A stretch of DNA of 64,000 nt from WTXA01 sp964415195 (GCA_964415195.1 CAYPYD010000001.1:439845-503844), one strand, 5' to 3'; counted from the stretch's first letter, positions 8,034 to 16,146 are shown. The notes: a model not told the origin generated them from the letters alone. Made by a program: numbers and translations.

Positions 8034-9092
8034 ATGAAAAAATTATTCACAATAATCGCCATGATGCTGTTATTATTTACATTTGGCTGCAACAAGGACG
8101 AAGGAAACAACAATAATAATAAAGAAGAACTAAAGCTAGCTGACTACTATCCAATACAAGAGAACACTCGTTACTACTACAAAGGTGAGGGCAACGAATT
8201 TGCCGAGTATTCAAGCTTTATCGACTATACCTTAAATGATAAATTTCAAACAAGAGTAGATAACCCGGGAACTTCCTTGGCCAAAATCTATGAGCTAAAA
8301 GATGGAGTACTTAAAATTCTCTATACTAAAGGGGAAACTTACTACAGAGAAGACTACCTAAGAAACCCAACACTCGCTGGAAACTTAAGTGAAGACATCC
8401 TTATCCAAGAACCACTAGAAAAAGGCAATAGCTGGACTCTGTCAGATGGAAATAAAAGAGAAATAACAGGAATAGATATTAAAGTCAAAGTACCATATGG
8501 TGAATACAAAGCTATAGAAGTAACAACAACCGATGCTAATGGTATTACAAAGGACTACTATGCCAAAGATATTGGCTTAGTCCAAAGTAAATTCATAGTT
8601 GGGAATGAAGAAATTAGCTCTTCATTGGAAAAAATAGAGGAAAACACACCATATAGGACACAGGTTAATTTCTATTATCCACATCTAGATTCAGATAAAT
8701 ACTACTTTATAACTAAAGATGTAGAGTTCAGGACCAATGATATAACCAGACAAGTGCTGGAAACTGCCTATAAGGCCAATTATACTAATAGCATGAAGAA
8801 TTCTGGAATAGGAAATGTTCTAACTCAGAATACTGAGGTCAGGTCACTATACCTAGATAGATTTGAAACAGTACATATAGACCTCAGTGGAGCATTTATA
8901 ACCGAAATGAGTGCAGGAGCATATTATGAAACCATGTTGCTAACCTCTATAGTAAATACCTTTAGCAGCTATTATGGAAGAGAAAAAGTTATTCTTACTA
9001 TTGATGGAGACAACTACTCATCAGGTCACATCTACTTACAAGACGGTGAATTTTTAAAACCAGACTATTCCAAAGAAATAAAATTATACTAA
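8034..9092 (+). CDS. Lipoprotein with C-terminal GerMN-type domain
   Basis: A 352-residue lipoprotein. The signal peptide ends in FTFGC, with Cys19 as the lipidation site, followed by a short Asn/Lys-rich linker. The last ~140 residues (VHIDLSGAF..., YYETMLLTSIVNTFSSYYGREKVILTIDGDNY) follow the GerMN pattern known from sporulation and germination proteins and other surface lipoproteins. The middle part is a beta-rich region of unknown function. The start is ATG 8034 with GAGGTG at the right distance. An extended -10 TGATATAAT (7991-7999) is upstream. It appears to be a single-gene unit. GerMN alone does not show that the organism sporulates. Confidence 0.7.
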   Translation: MKKLFTIIAMMLLLFTFGCNKDEGNNNNNKEELKLADYYPIQENTRYYYKGEGNEFAEYSSFIDYTLNDKFQTRVDNPGTSLAKIYELKDGVLKILYTKGETYYREDYLRNPTLAGNLSEDILIQEPLEKGNSWTLSDGNKREITGIDIKVKVPYGEYKAIEVTTTDANGITKDYYAKDIGLVQSKFIVGNEEISSSLEKIEENTPYRTQVNFYYPHLDSDKYYFITKDVEFRTNDITRQVLETAYKANYTNSMKNSGIGNVLTQNTEVRSLYLDRFETVHIDLSGAFITEMSAGAYYETMLLTSIVNTFSSYYGREKVILTIDGDNYSSGHIYLQDGEFLKPDYSKEIKLY

Positions 9093-9119
9093 TATTTAGA
9101 ATCTAATATGATCTTTGTC

Positions 9120-9148
9120 TTGTAATCAATTAGAACATAGTATACAAT
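9120..9148 (+). promoter_or_regulatory. Promoter of the redox operon
   Basis: TTGTAA at 9120-9125 and TACAAT at 9143-9148 have a 17-base spacer. Transcription would begin near 9155. It would then run through the hairpin at 9177-9210 before the first gene, so that hairpin lies in the 5' UTR. Confidence 0.5.
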
Positions 9149-9176
9149 CTAGTTAACAGAATATTTTTTAATGGTT

Positions 9177-9215
9177 AACGACCCATACTGCTGATGCAGT
9201 GTGGGTCGTTTTTTC
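9177..9215 (+). terminator. Terminator or attenuator hairpin before the redox operon
   Basis: A 15-bp stem with one G-T pair (AACGACCCATACTGC / GCAGTGTGGGTCGTT), TGAT loop, then TTTT. It lies 85 bases after the lipoprotein gene and ends only about 20 bases before the next start. It could end the lipoprotein transcript, attenuate the redox operon, or both. Confidence 0.75.
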
Positions 9216-9231
9216 TAGAAGGGAGTTATGA

Positions 9232-9531
9232 ATGAACAGAATTGAAATCCATCCAATAATTGATTTTGAAAAGAAAAAGGAGATACCTTTTAAATTCAAT
9301 GGTGTAGAATTATTTGGCAGAGAAGGTGACACAATAGCAGCAGCACTAATTGCTAATGGAGTAAAATACTTTAGGATAACAAATAAAAACAAAGAAAAAA
9401 GAAGCCTCTTTTGTGGTATTGGACAATGTACAGACTGCAGCGTAATAGTTGATGGAATACCAAACATAAAAAGCTGTATAACAAAACTAAAAGCCAACCA
9501 AAACATACAAACACAAGGAATAGGTGATTAA
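9232..9531 (+). CDS. [2Fe-2S]-binding dehydrogenase subunit (HcnA-like)
   Basis: A 99-residue plant-type ferredoxin domain with C61-x4-C66-x2-C69 and C82 (CGIGQCTDCSVIVDG..SC) and the preceding FNGVELFGREGDTIAAALIANGV. This is the small subunit of multi-subunit flavin amino-acid/opine dehydrogenases (HcnA, OoxA N-terminus, sarcosine oxidase alpha N-terminus). It passes electrons from the flavoprotein subunits. It is the first of five tightly packed genes (9232-12349) that together encode one predicted redox complex. ATG 9232 follows GGGAG. Confidence 0.82.
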   Translation: MNRIEIHPIIDFEKKKEIPFKFNGVELFGREGDTIAAALIANGVKYFRITNKNKEKRSLFCGIGQCTDCSVIVDGIPNIKSCITKLKANQNIQTQGIGD

Positions 9532-9532
9532 A

Positions 9533-10594
9533 ATGTGGGATATAGTAATAATCGGAGCAGGACCAGCAGGACTAGGCGCAGCCATTGAAGCCAGCAAGAC
9601 AGGAGCCAAAGTCCTACTAGTAGATGAAAACAAACTACCAGGAGGTCAACTCTTTAAGCAAATACACAAGTTTTTCGGATCCAAGGAACATTATGCCGGA
9701 CTAAGAGGCTACCAAATTGGAGAAAAACTCATCGGAGAAGCATTAGCCAATGGTGTTTCATATAAGGGAGAAACCATCTGTCAAGGATTTACTGATGAAG
9801 GGGACATAATATTAAACAAAGTGGGTCAAATAGAATTTATTAAAAGCAAAGCCATAATCCTCGCAACCGGGGGCATAGAAAAGGGTCTACCCTTTAAGAA
9901 CTGGACCCTCCCAGGAGTCATGACCGCAGGCTGTGCACAAACCTTTGCCAATGTACATGGAATTAAAGTAGGCCAGGAAATACTTGTAATAGGATCAGGA
10001 AACGTAGGCCTCATAACCGCCTACCAACTAATACAAGCAGGGATGAATATAAAAGGAATAGTAGAATTCCAAGAAAATATAACCGGCTATGAAGTACATC
10101 TGAATAAAATTAGAAAACTAGGTATACCATTATATACAAGCCATACAATAATTGAAGCACTTGGAAAAGATCATGTTATCGGTGGGAAAATTGTTGATAT
10201 AAATAATGGGAAAGAAAAAAATATTGATTGCGATACTATAATACTAGCAGTCGGACTAAGAACCAATAGTAGAATAGCAGTCAGCCTAGGTTGTAAGACT
10301 ATATATAACGAAGCCTTTGGAGGCATGATTCCACTTCATGATCAAAGAATGGAAACCACCATCAAAAATGTATTTATTGCAGGTGATTTATCAGCGATAG
10401 AAGAAGCTAGTACTGCAATAGATGAAGGTAGAATAGCTGGACTCGCAGCTGCCCAAAACCTTGGATATTTAGTTGCCGACAATGATATAGAAGCAATAAA
10501 TCAAAGATTAGTTGAATTAAGAAGTGGTTTCTTCGGAGAAAAAAGAAAAGACTTCAAACAAGAAATACTAAGGAGGCATCACCATGAAGCATAA
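9533..10594 (+). CDS. FAD/NAD(P)-dependent oxidoreductase subunit (HcnB/PdhA-like)
   Basis: A 353-residue pyridine-nucleotide-disulfide-type flavoprotein. The FAD site is GAGPAGLGAA (8-17), the second dinucleotide site is VIGSGNVGLITAY (about 154-166), and the C-terminal FAD motif is FIAGDLSAIEEAS. PGVMTAGCAQTF resembles the HcnB/opine oxidase subunit. It likely re-oxidises the complex or links it to NAD. ATG 9533 is used; GTG 9524 overlaps the ribosome site. It overlaps the next gene by 11 bases. It corresponds to the alpha subunit of Thermococcus dye-linked L-proline dehydrogenase by family and gene order, but the substrate here is not known. Confidence 0.82.
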   Translation: MWDIVIIGAGPAGLGAAIEASKTGAKVLLVDENKLPGGQLFKQIHKFFGSKEHYAGLRGYQIGEKLIGEALANGVSYKGETICQGFTDEGDIILNKVGQIEFIKSKAIILATGGIEKGLPFKNWTLPGVMTAGCAQTFANVHGIKVGQEILVIGSGNVGLITAYQLIQAGMNIKGIVEFQENITGYEVHLNKIRKLGIPLYTSHTIIEALGKDHVIGGKIVDINNGKEKNIDCDTIILAVGLRTNSRIAVSLGCKTIYNEAFGGMIPLHDQRMETTIKNVFIAGDLSAIEEASTAIDEGRIAGLAAAQNLGYLVADNDIEAINQRLVELRSGFFGEKRKDFKQEILRRHHHEA

Positions 10595-10994
10595 AATTAA
10601 AATCTATTGCCAACAAGAAATCCCCTGTGATCCTTGTGCTGCTTCATGTAGTAAAAAAGCTATAATTAAAAAAACATTAACCACAATTCCAGAATTCAAT
10701 GAAGAAAAATGCATTGGTTGCCTATTATGTGTAGCCAACTGTCCAGGACAAGCTCTTTTTTATATTAATGAAGAACTTGGTGAATTAACCTTTCCATATG
10801 AATTTTCTTTAAGACCTGACATAGGTGAAGAAATAAATCTTGTTGACGAGTACGGTAATACCCTTGGAATTGGAGAAGTTAAGGATTTTATAGATAAAAA
10901 AGCCTTTAACAAAACTACATTGATAGTAGTCAGGGGTAACTTGAAAGATTTAGACAGAACTAGAGGAATAGTCAGGAGGCAGACTAATGGATGA
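10584..10994 (+). CDS. 4Fe-4S ferredoxin-type subunit of the dehydrogenase complex
   Basis: A 136-residue protein. It has one complete 4Fe-4S motif, C43-x2-C46-x2-C49-x3-C53 (CIGCLLCVANCP), and an upstream partial Cys cluster (C15, C18, C22). An extra C-terminal domain (about 75-125) looks beta-rich and is unassigned. It overlaps both neighbours (11 bases upstream, 8 downstream), so the subunits are translationally coupled. It probably carries electrons between the flavin subunits and an acceptor, as PdhF does in the archaeal proline dehydrogenase cluster. Confidence 0.75.
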   Translation: MKHKIKIYCQQEIPCDPCAASCSKKAIIKKTLTTIPEFNEEKCIGCLLCVANCPGQALFYINEELGELTFPYEFSLRPDIGEEINLVDEYGNTLGIGEVKDFIDKKAFNKTTLIVVRGNLKDLDRTRGIVRRQTNG

Positions 10995-11250
10995 TAAAAT
11001 AATTATATGCAGATGTGAAGAAATAACTTATGGAGAAATTATTGCGGCCATAGCTGCGGGCTGTCATAGTATCTCTACTATAAAAAAATATACCAGAACA
11101 GGAATGGGCAGTTGTCAGGGGAGAGTATGCACTCCAATTATTATTAAAATATTAAAAAGCCAGGGCATAGAAGTTGAAGTTGAAGATAAACCGAATTTCC
11201 CCTACACTCCAATTACAATAAGAGATATGGAGGTAGAAGGTGATGAATAA
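10987..11250 (+). CDS. BFD-type [2Fe-2S] protein
   Basis: An 87-residue BFD-like domain with C8-x-C10 (ICRCEEITYGEI) and C43-x4-C48 (GMGSCQGRVC), the four [2Fe-2S] ligands. In HcnB and opine oxidases this domain is fused to the C-terminus of the FAD/NAD subunit; here it is a separate gene. The archaeal PDH1 clusters likewise have small separate iron-sulfur genes (pdhF, pdhX). It overlaps the following oxidase gene. Confidence 0.82.
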   Translation: MDDKIIICRCEEITYGEIIAAIAAGCHSISTIKKYTRTGMGSCQGRVCTPIIIKILKSQGIEVEVEDKPNFPYTPITIRDMEVEGDE

Positions 11251-12349
11251 TAACTATGATGTAATTGTTATTGGAGGAGGTTATTTTGGATCTTCAATCA
11301 GCTACCATTTAAGCCAGGCAGGCTTTAGAACCTTACTGCTGGAACAAAAGGAATTAGCATCAGGCTCAAGCGGGGCAAATTATGGTTGTATTCAAGTCCA
11401 GGACTCCAACATGGGGATAAGTATGGAAAGAACCTTAAGAGGCTTTAAAGGGGCTATGAAACTAGAAGAAACCCTAGGTTGCAATCTTGATTTAAAAAAA
11501 ATGGGCAGTCTTATTGTCGCTGAAAATGAAGCGGAAATGAATGAACTCGAAAAACTATATCAAGAAAAAAAAGAATATGGTCTACCAGTAGAATTTCTAA
11601 ATCCCAAAGACATAAAAAAAATAGAACCATATATTGATGAGAAGATCTTACTGGGAGCTTCATACATGTCACAAGCTAGACTAACACCGTGGAAACTAGT
11701 ATATGGTTTTGTCAACAAAGGTAAAGTATATGGACTTGAAGTCAGGGAGTGGTCCAAGGTCATAGACTATATTAGAACAGGAGATGTAATAAAAGGAGTA
11801 ATTCTAGAAAATGGCGAAAAAATAAGTGGTAGACATGTAATCATAACAGCTGGAGCCTATTCCAAAAAACTAGGTAAAATCGCCGGTATAGATATACCTG
11901 TAGAATATATTAAAGGCGAAGCTTTTGTCACAGAGGCAGTTAAACCGATGATGAACAACTTTTTATCCTCTGCAGCATTTTTTACCGATGCTCATGGAGA
12001 TGCAAGTAATTGTGCCTTAGCAATGATGCAAAGTAATGGCGGAAACTTCTTAATAGGTGAAACAGGTAGTACAGGACCAGATGATACAGACGAACTGAAT
12101 TTTTTCCCCTCCAGGGCACATTTAAGTAAAATGGCCAGCCTTGGTGCCAGGTATTATCCAGTTTTAAGAGATTTAAAAATACTAAGGACCTTTTCAGTAG
12201 CCTCACCCTATACTAAGGATATGGAGCCTATATTTGGAAAAACAAGTCTTGAAGGTTTATACGTTGCTGCAGGCTTTAAAAGCTGCGTTGTTATAACCAC
12301 TGCAATTGGAGAAGAAATGACCGATATTATTACAAACCAAGATAATTGA
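11243..12349 (+). CDS. FAD-dependent amino-acid dehydrogenase (DAO family, HcnC/PdhB-like)
   Basis: A 368-residue D-amino-acid-oxidase-fold flavoprotein with FAD site IGGGYFGSS (10-18), SGSSGANYGCIQ after the first beta-alpha-beta unit, and the C-terminal PIFGKTSLEGLYVAAGFKSCV motif. It should be the catalytic subunit that oxidises a secondary or D-amino acid or an opine; the exact substrate is unknown. It overlaps the BFD gene by 8 bases and starts at ATG 11243 after GAAGGTG. This is the last gene of the module. Proline, hydroxyproline, sarcosine and D-amino acids are all possible. Confidence 0.8.
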   Translation: MNNNYDVIVIGGGYFGSSISYHLSQAGFRTLLLEQKELASGSSGANYGCIQVQDSNMGISMERTLRGFKGAMKLEETLGCNLDLKKMGSLIVAENEAEMNELEKLYQEKKEYGLPVEFLNPKDIKKIEPYIDEKILLGASYMSQARLTPWKLVYGFVNKGKVYGLEVREWSKVIDYIRTGDVIKGVILENGEKISGRHVIITAGAYSKKLGKIAGIDIPVEYIKGEAFVTEAVKPMMNNFLSSAAFFTDAHGDASNCALAMMQSNGGNFLIGETGSTGPDDTDELNFFPSRAHLSKMASLGARYYPVLRDLKILRTFSVASPYTKDMEPIFGKTSLEGLYVAAGFKSCVVITTAIGEEMTDIITNQDN

Positions 12350-12403
12350 CAAAAAAAGTTAAGAATGCTAAACTTATTATAGAACTAAAAGGAGGAATGA
12401 TTA

Positions 12404-12532
12404 ATGATAGATTTACTAATATATGCATTTATCATTTCTGCAGTTGGACTAAGCATTAAAAGAGTATTCTTCCACAAAAAGAAAGATAACTCATGTGGTG
12501 GTAATTGTCAGAATTGTACAGTGCATAAATAA
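12404..12532 (+). CDS. FeoB-associated-type Cys-rich small membrane protein (42 aa)
   Basis: A short gene with GGAGGA at 12391 and ATG at 12404. The product is MIDLLIYAFIISAVGLSIKR, one membrane helix, then a Lys-rich turn and CGGNCQNC. This N-terminal-helix plus C-terminal CGG-C-x2-C layout matches the FeoB-associated Cys-rich family, normally found near ferrous-iron transporters. No feoA or feoB is seen in the window. It lies 54 bases after the flavin/iron-sulfur operon, so a link to iron supply for that module is possible but is inference. Confidence 0.6.
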   Translation: MIDLLIYAFIISAVGLSIKRVFFHKKKDNSCGGNCQNCTVHK

Positions 12533-12551
12533 AAATATATAATATTTAAAA

Positions 12552-12590
12552 AAAAGAAGAAGGAATTGATTTTCAATCCTTCTTTTTTCT
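12552..12590 (+). terminator. Intrinsic terminator
   Basis: The stem AAGAAGGA(A)TTGA / TCAATCCTTCTT has a one-base bulge and is followed by TTTTT. It ends the redox module and small Cys-rich gene. Confidence 0.75.
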
Positions 12591-12664
12591 TTTTAAATAA
12601 CTACCTTAATGATATAATTAACTGAATAATATATAACTAAAGAAGAAATGAAAGGTGTATGTGA

Positions 12665-13846
12665 ATGAAGAAATTATTAATGCTGATATTTATCCTAACT
12701 ATAGGCCTTTTTGGATCTTTAAGTTCAATTAAAGCTGAAGAAGTAAAATCAATTGTTGAACAATTTCCTGATCAAAACCTTAGGAATGAAATTTGCATTA
12801 TCTTAGATAAAAAAGAAACAGACACAATCAGCGTTATCGAAGCTGAAGAAATAAAAAGTCTTATGTTAAATGATGTAGGTATAAAAAGTCTAGAAGGAAT
12901 TGAAATCTTCAAAAACCTTATAATGCTTGACATAGGTAGCAATGAAATTAAAGAAATTCCAAAAGGTTTTGGAACAATAAAAAATCTCAGGATATTAATT
13001 ATCAATGACAATCAATTAAATGAACTAGGACTAATCACCAATCTAGTAAATCTAGAAGTACTAGATGCCAGTAACAATAAAATCAACAAGATATCAGCTG
13101 AAATTGCCAATTTAGATAAACTTGAACAACTACAATTACAAAATAATATAATAAGCAAGATACCTGTTGAAATTTCAAGATTAAAATCATTGGAAATGTT
13201 AGTGCTTGAAGGTAACCTTATTGATGAATTACCAAATAATATAGGCGATTTAACAAATCTAACCATATTAGATCTTGGGAACAACAAAATTCAAGAAATA
13301 CCTTGGGAAATTGGAAGTCTTAAAAAACTATATTTTTTAGACTTCTCAAATAATCAAATACATAAAATGGATATTCAATTATTTAATAAGCTAAGTGGAA
13401 TTAAAGCTGTATATTTATTTAATCAAAACTACAGCGAAATTATTGATAATAGGGGAATCGTCCACCAGGAAATGAAGTTAAAGGGGTTTGAAATATATAC
13501 TTTGGATCTTGGATTCAATGTTGATCAGATTCTTATAAAACCTGATGGAACTCAAATACAACTCGACGGTAATATTCATGGTGGCTATGTTAAAATAGAA
13601 GGAGATTTACTTGATACTATAGGTGATTATATCCTAAAAACTACTTTAACTGGAGGACCAAGTAATTCATTTGGTGACAAAGAAAATTTACCTTCGGTAT
13701 ATGAACAAAAGTTTTCCTTAAAAGATTCCAAGGAACTACCTGTTAATAACAAAGGCATCTATTTATATGGATCTATTATAACCTTTTGTATTGGCTTGGT
13801 GATGGTAGTTGGAACTAGATTTATTAAAACTAGAGGAGGATTTTAA
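12665..13846 (+). CDS. Secreted, membrane-anchored leucine-rich-repeat protein
   Basis: A 393-residue protein. A signal peptide (about 1-24, ending IKA-EE) precedes seven leucine-rich repeats of about 23 residues (roughly 75-245), such as LTNLTILDLGNNKIQEIPWEIGSL. A beta-rich region follows, then a C-terminal membrane helix (about 365-387) with a basic tail. This predicts a surface protein anchored by its C-terminus, probably binding a protein partner. An extended -10 (TGATATAAT, 12610-12618) and a GAAAGGTG site precede it. It overlaps the next gene by one base, starting a three-gene operon. Confidence 0.78.
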   Translation: MKKLLMLIFILTIGLFGSLSSIKAEEVKSIVEQFPDQNLRNEICIILDKKETDTISVIEAEEIKSLMLNDVGIKSLEGIEIFKNLIMLDIGSNEIKEIPKGFGTIKNLRILIINDNQLNELGLITNLVNLEVLDASNNKINKISAEIANLDKLEQLQLQNNIISKIPVEISRLKSLEMLVLEGNLIDELPNNIGDLTNLTILDLGNNKIQEIPWEIGSLKKLYFLDFSNNQIHKMDIQLFNKLSGIKAVYLFNQNYSEIIDNRGIVHQEMKLKGFEIYTLDLGFNVDQILIKPDGTQIQLDGNIHGGYVKIEGDLLDTIGDYILKTTLTGGPSNSFGDKENLPSVYEQKFSLKDSKELPVNNKGIYLYGSIITFCIGLVMVVGTRFIKTRGGF

Positions 13847-14628
13847 TGGATTTTAATCAACTGTTTTTCTATTTTTGCTTCTATAGTTTTTTAGGATTTA
13901 TATTAGAAACTATATATAGGTCAATTGTTACCAAAAGTCTAGTATATCCAGGTTTGCTTTATGGGCCATATTGTCCTATATATGGAGTTGGAGCAATATT
14001 TTTATTAGTGCTACTTTTACCAATAAAAGATAATCTATTGATATTTCTACCTGCAGCTTTTATAATAATCACACTTTTGGAGTATGTAACTGGTTATTTA
14101 TTAGAGAAGATATTAAATTTAAGACTTTGGGATTATAGCAGTAATTTCTTGAACATCAATGGTAGAATATCCTTGAAATTCTCAATTTATTGGACAATTC
14201 TAGCTTATTTTTTTATATATTTTATCCATCCTTTATTTGGAAACATAACCAGTTTTTTAGAAAGTATAGGTCTTTTGGGTCTTATGAAATATATTTTAAT
14301 ACCAGCCATGTTAGTGGACTTATTGTTTACAATTAATAAGGCTATCTATATCAGAAAAGAAATCTCTGCCCTTGATTTGATTTTAAATGAAATTGAAGGA
14401 TTAAAGGATAATGCTGAAGAAAGAATTGAAGCCTTAAAGGACAATGCTGAAGACAGATTAGAAACATTGAAAAAAGACTATGAAGATTTGTTGGCAAAAC
14501 TAATAAAAGCCAACAGAAATCTCTTCATATATAGATTTAGCTCTAGAAAATTCCCGAAAGTTATAAAAACCATTAGGGATGCTGGAAAGAATCTTAAGAT
14601 TTACAAATGGTTTAAGGAGGAAAAATAA
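13846..14628 (+). CDS. CmpB-like (putative ABC transporter type IV) membrane protein
   Basis: A 260-residue protein with an N-terminal membrane domain. The motif FYSFLGFILETIYRSI..GLLYGPYCPIYGVGA and the LLEYVTGYLLEKI..LRLWDYS segment are typical of the PF06541 putative ABC-transporter type IV family. About five to six membrane helices end near residue 170. A cytoplasmic tail with an 11-residue repeat (LKDNAEERIEA, LKDNAEDRLET, LKKDYEDLLAK) should form a coiled coil. It overlaps both neighbours by one base (TAATG). No ATPase gene is adjacent, so a transport role is doubtful. Confidence 0.7.
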   Translation: MDFNQLFFYFCFYSFLGFILETIYRSIVTKSLVYPGLLYGPYCPIYGVGAIFLLVLLLPIKDNLLIFLPAAFIIITLLEYVTGYLLEKILNLRLWDYSSNFLNINGRISLKFSIYWTILAYFFIYFIHPLFGNITSFLESIGLLGLMKYILIPAMLVDLLFTINKAIYIRKEISALDLILNEIEGLKDNAEERIEALKDNAEDRLETLKKDYEDLLAKLIKANRNLFIYRFSSRKFPKVIKTIRDAGKNLKIYKWFKEEK

Positions 14629-15725
14629 TGAAATTTAGAAGATTAGCAGTCTTGACTATTTTACTGTTAAGCTCGATCCTAATGGTAGGAGCTGCAAAGA
14701 CTGATGAGGTAAAAAAAATAGTCCCAGCGGGAGAACTTATCGAAGAAAACTATTATTTTTCCGGTAAATATTTTGAGAATAACGGAACTATTGATGGCAG
14801 TCTTTTTGTTTATGCTGAAGATGTATTAATTAATGGTGAAGTTGAAGGCAATATGTTTATAATGTCACAAAATGAGATTGTAATAAATGGACACATCAAA
14901 GGTGATATTTTTATTGCATCTTCTCAGAAAGTCATTGTATCAGGTAGGATTGATGGCAGCATCTTTGCCTTTGGCAAGGAAGTCAATCTTGAATCTAGAA
15001 CTGAAGTTAATAAAGATGTTTACATAGCAGGTGATAATATTAATATTTACGGAGCGGTTAATAGGGATGCCAATATTTATTATGCAACTAACCTGCTTGT
15101 TAAAGGTACTATATTAGGCGATTTAAATTATACTGCTAGAAATACCAATATTATAGGTGGTAGTGTCATTGGAGATACTAACATCAGACAAGTTGGAACA
15201 AAAGATGCAGATAGACTGATGGACCAAACTAGAAGCAGATTATTCTCAACCATCAGTTTCATATTCACCACCCTAATAATCTGGTTCTTATTATCATTTG
15301 TTTTCAAAGAAACTAAAAGAAAAACAGCAGATCTTTTAATTAATAAAAGAAGCAAACTGTTTTTCCTTTATGGACTTCTTGGTATTATTGCAACACTAGG
15401 TATAGCAGTGGTCTTCTTTTTAACTTATATAGGTATACCATTTGCTTTAATTATTATCTTATTAATAGGCTCTGCATTATTTTTATCAACTGGAGTCTTC
15501 ATTATTGCACTTAGCGACTATTTTGGAAGTAGATATCCTAGATTTGCTGGTGGAAACAATATTTTATATGTTGTTGTATTAGCAGTAGCATATAAACTGA
15601 TACAATTAATACCATACTTTGGTGGATTAATAAGTCTTATAGTAGTTATCCTAGGTTTTGGATTGATACTGGGAAGCTTTTATCATAAAGGAGAAATAGA
15701 AGAAGAGCATAACTTGATACTGTAA
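14628..15725 (+). CDS. Membrane-anchored bactofilin-like (polymer-forming) protein
   Basis: A 365-residue protein. A signal peptide (about 1-22) is followed by a right-handed beta-helix-like region (about 40-190) of repeating short strands such as GTIDGSLFVYAEDVLINGEVEGNMFI and GHIKGDIFIASSQKVIVSGRIDGSIF. This is the pattern of bactofilin/polymer-forming domains. Four membrane segments follow (about 205-355). Classical bactofilins are cytoplasmic; the signal sequence here suggests the beta-helix is outside the membrane. It is the last gene of the operon with the LRR protein and CmpB-like protein. Confidence 0.72.
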   Translation: MKFRRLAVLTILLLSSILMVGAAKTDEVKKIVPAGELIEENYYFSGKYFENNGTIDGSLFVYAEDVLINGEVEGNMFIMSQNEIVINGHIKGDIFIASSQKVIVSGRIDGSIFAFGKEVNLESRTEVNKDVYIAGDNINIYGAVNRDANIYYATNLLVKGTILGDLNYTARNTNIIGGSVIGDTNIRQVGTKDADRLMDQTRSRLFSTISFIFTTLIIWFLLSFVFKETKRKTADLLINKRSKLFFLYGLLGIIATLGIAVVFFLTYIGIPFALIIILLIGSALFLSTGVFIIALSDYFGSRYPRFAGGNNILYVVVLAVAYKLIQLIPYFGGLISLIVVILGFGLILGSFYHKGEIEEEHNLIL

Positions 15726-15732
15726 ATTATAA

Positions 15733-15772
15733 GAAAAGCCTATTAACTTCATCGAAAGTTAATAGGCTTTTC
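15733..15772 (+). terminator. Intrinsic terminator
   Basis: A 17-bp perfect stem (GAAAAGCCTATTAACTT / AAGTTAATAGGCTTTTC) that ends the LRR operon. Confidence 0.85.
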
Positions 15773-15831
15773 AGCCAATTTACACATTTTATCTCTATAA
15801 TTAAGATAACAAAGAGGAAAGGAGAATAGTT

Positions 15832-16092
15832 ATGGAAGAAAATAAAAACAATGTTTCCGAGGAAGTTACTATTGTTCAAGAAAAACCAAAGAAAAAAGCA
15901 AATGCAGCATTAATACTTGGTATTATTGGAACATCGGCTGGTGTGTTAGCCTTATTACTAATAGTTGGTGGTTTCTTTTTTAGAGGAAGATCAAACATGA
16001 TGGATAATATCAGAGAAAATAGAGCTGATCGCATAGAAGATAGAAGTGGCTTTGGTAATGATAATAATTTCTGCAGAGGCTTCAGAAGATAA
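15832..16092 (+). CDS. Hypothetical single-pass membrane protein
   Basis: An 86-residue protein: a charged N-terminus (about 1-24), one long membrane helix (about 25-49, ALILGIIGTSAGVLALLLIVGGFFF), then an Arg/Asp/Asn-rich tail ending CRGFRR. GGAAAGGAG precedes the ATG. No family is recognised. It has its own terminator on each side, so it is monocistronic. Confidence 0.65.
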   Translation: MEENKNNVSEEVTIVQEKPKKKANAALILGIIGTSAGVLALLLIVGGFFFRGRSNMMDNIRENRADRIEDRSGFGNDNNFCRGFRR

Positions 16093-16113
16093 TTGACTAT
16101 AATTAACTGATTT

Positions 16114-16146
16114 AGGATCGCCTTTTAACGAGGCGGTTCTTTTTTG
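16114..16146 (+). terminator. Intrinsic terminator
   Basis: The stem AGGATCGCC / GGCGGTTCT, with two wobble pairs, is followed by TTTTT. Confidence 0.75.

Noticed and set aside
8034..9092. Germination protein gerM as evidence of sporulation
   Set aside because: Only the GerMN-type domain is shared; the rest differs and no sporulation genes are nearby.
13846..14628. Complete ABC transporter with the CmpB-like protein
   Set aside because: No ATPase gene is adjacent; the family name is historical and the role unproven.
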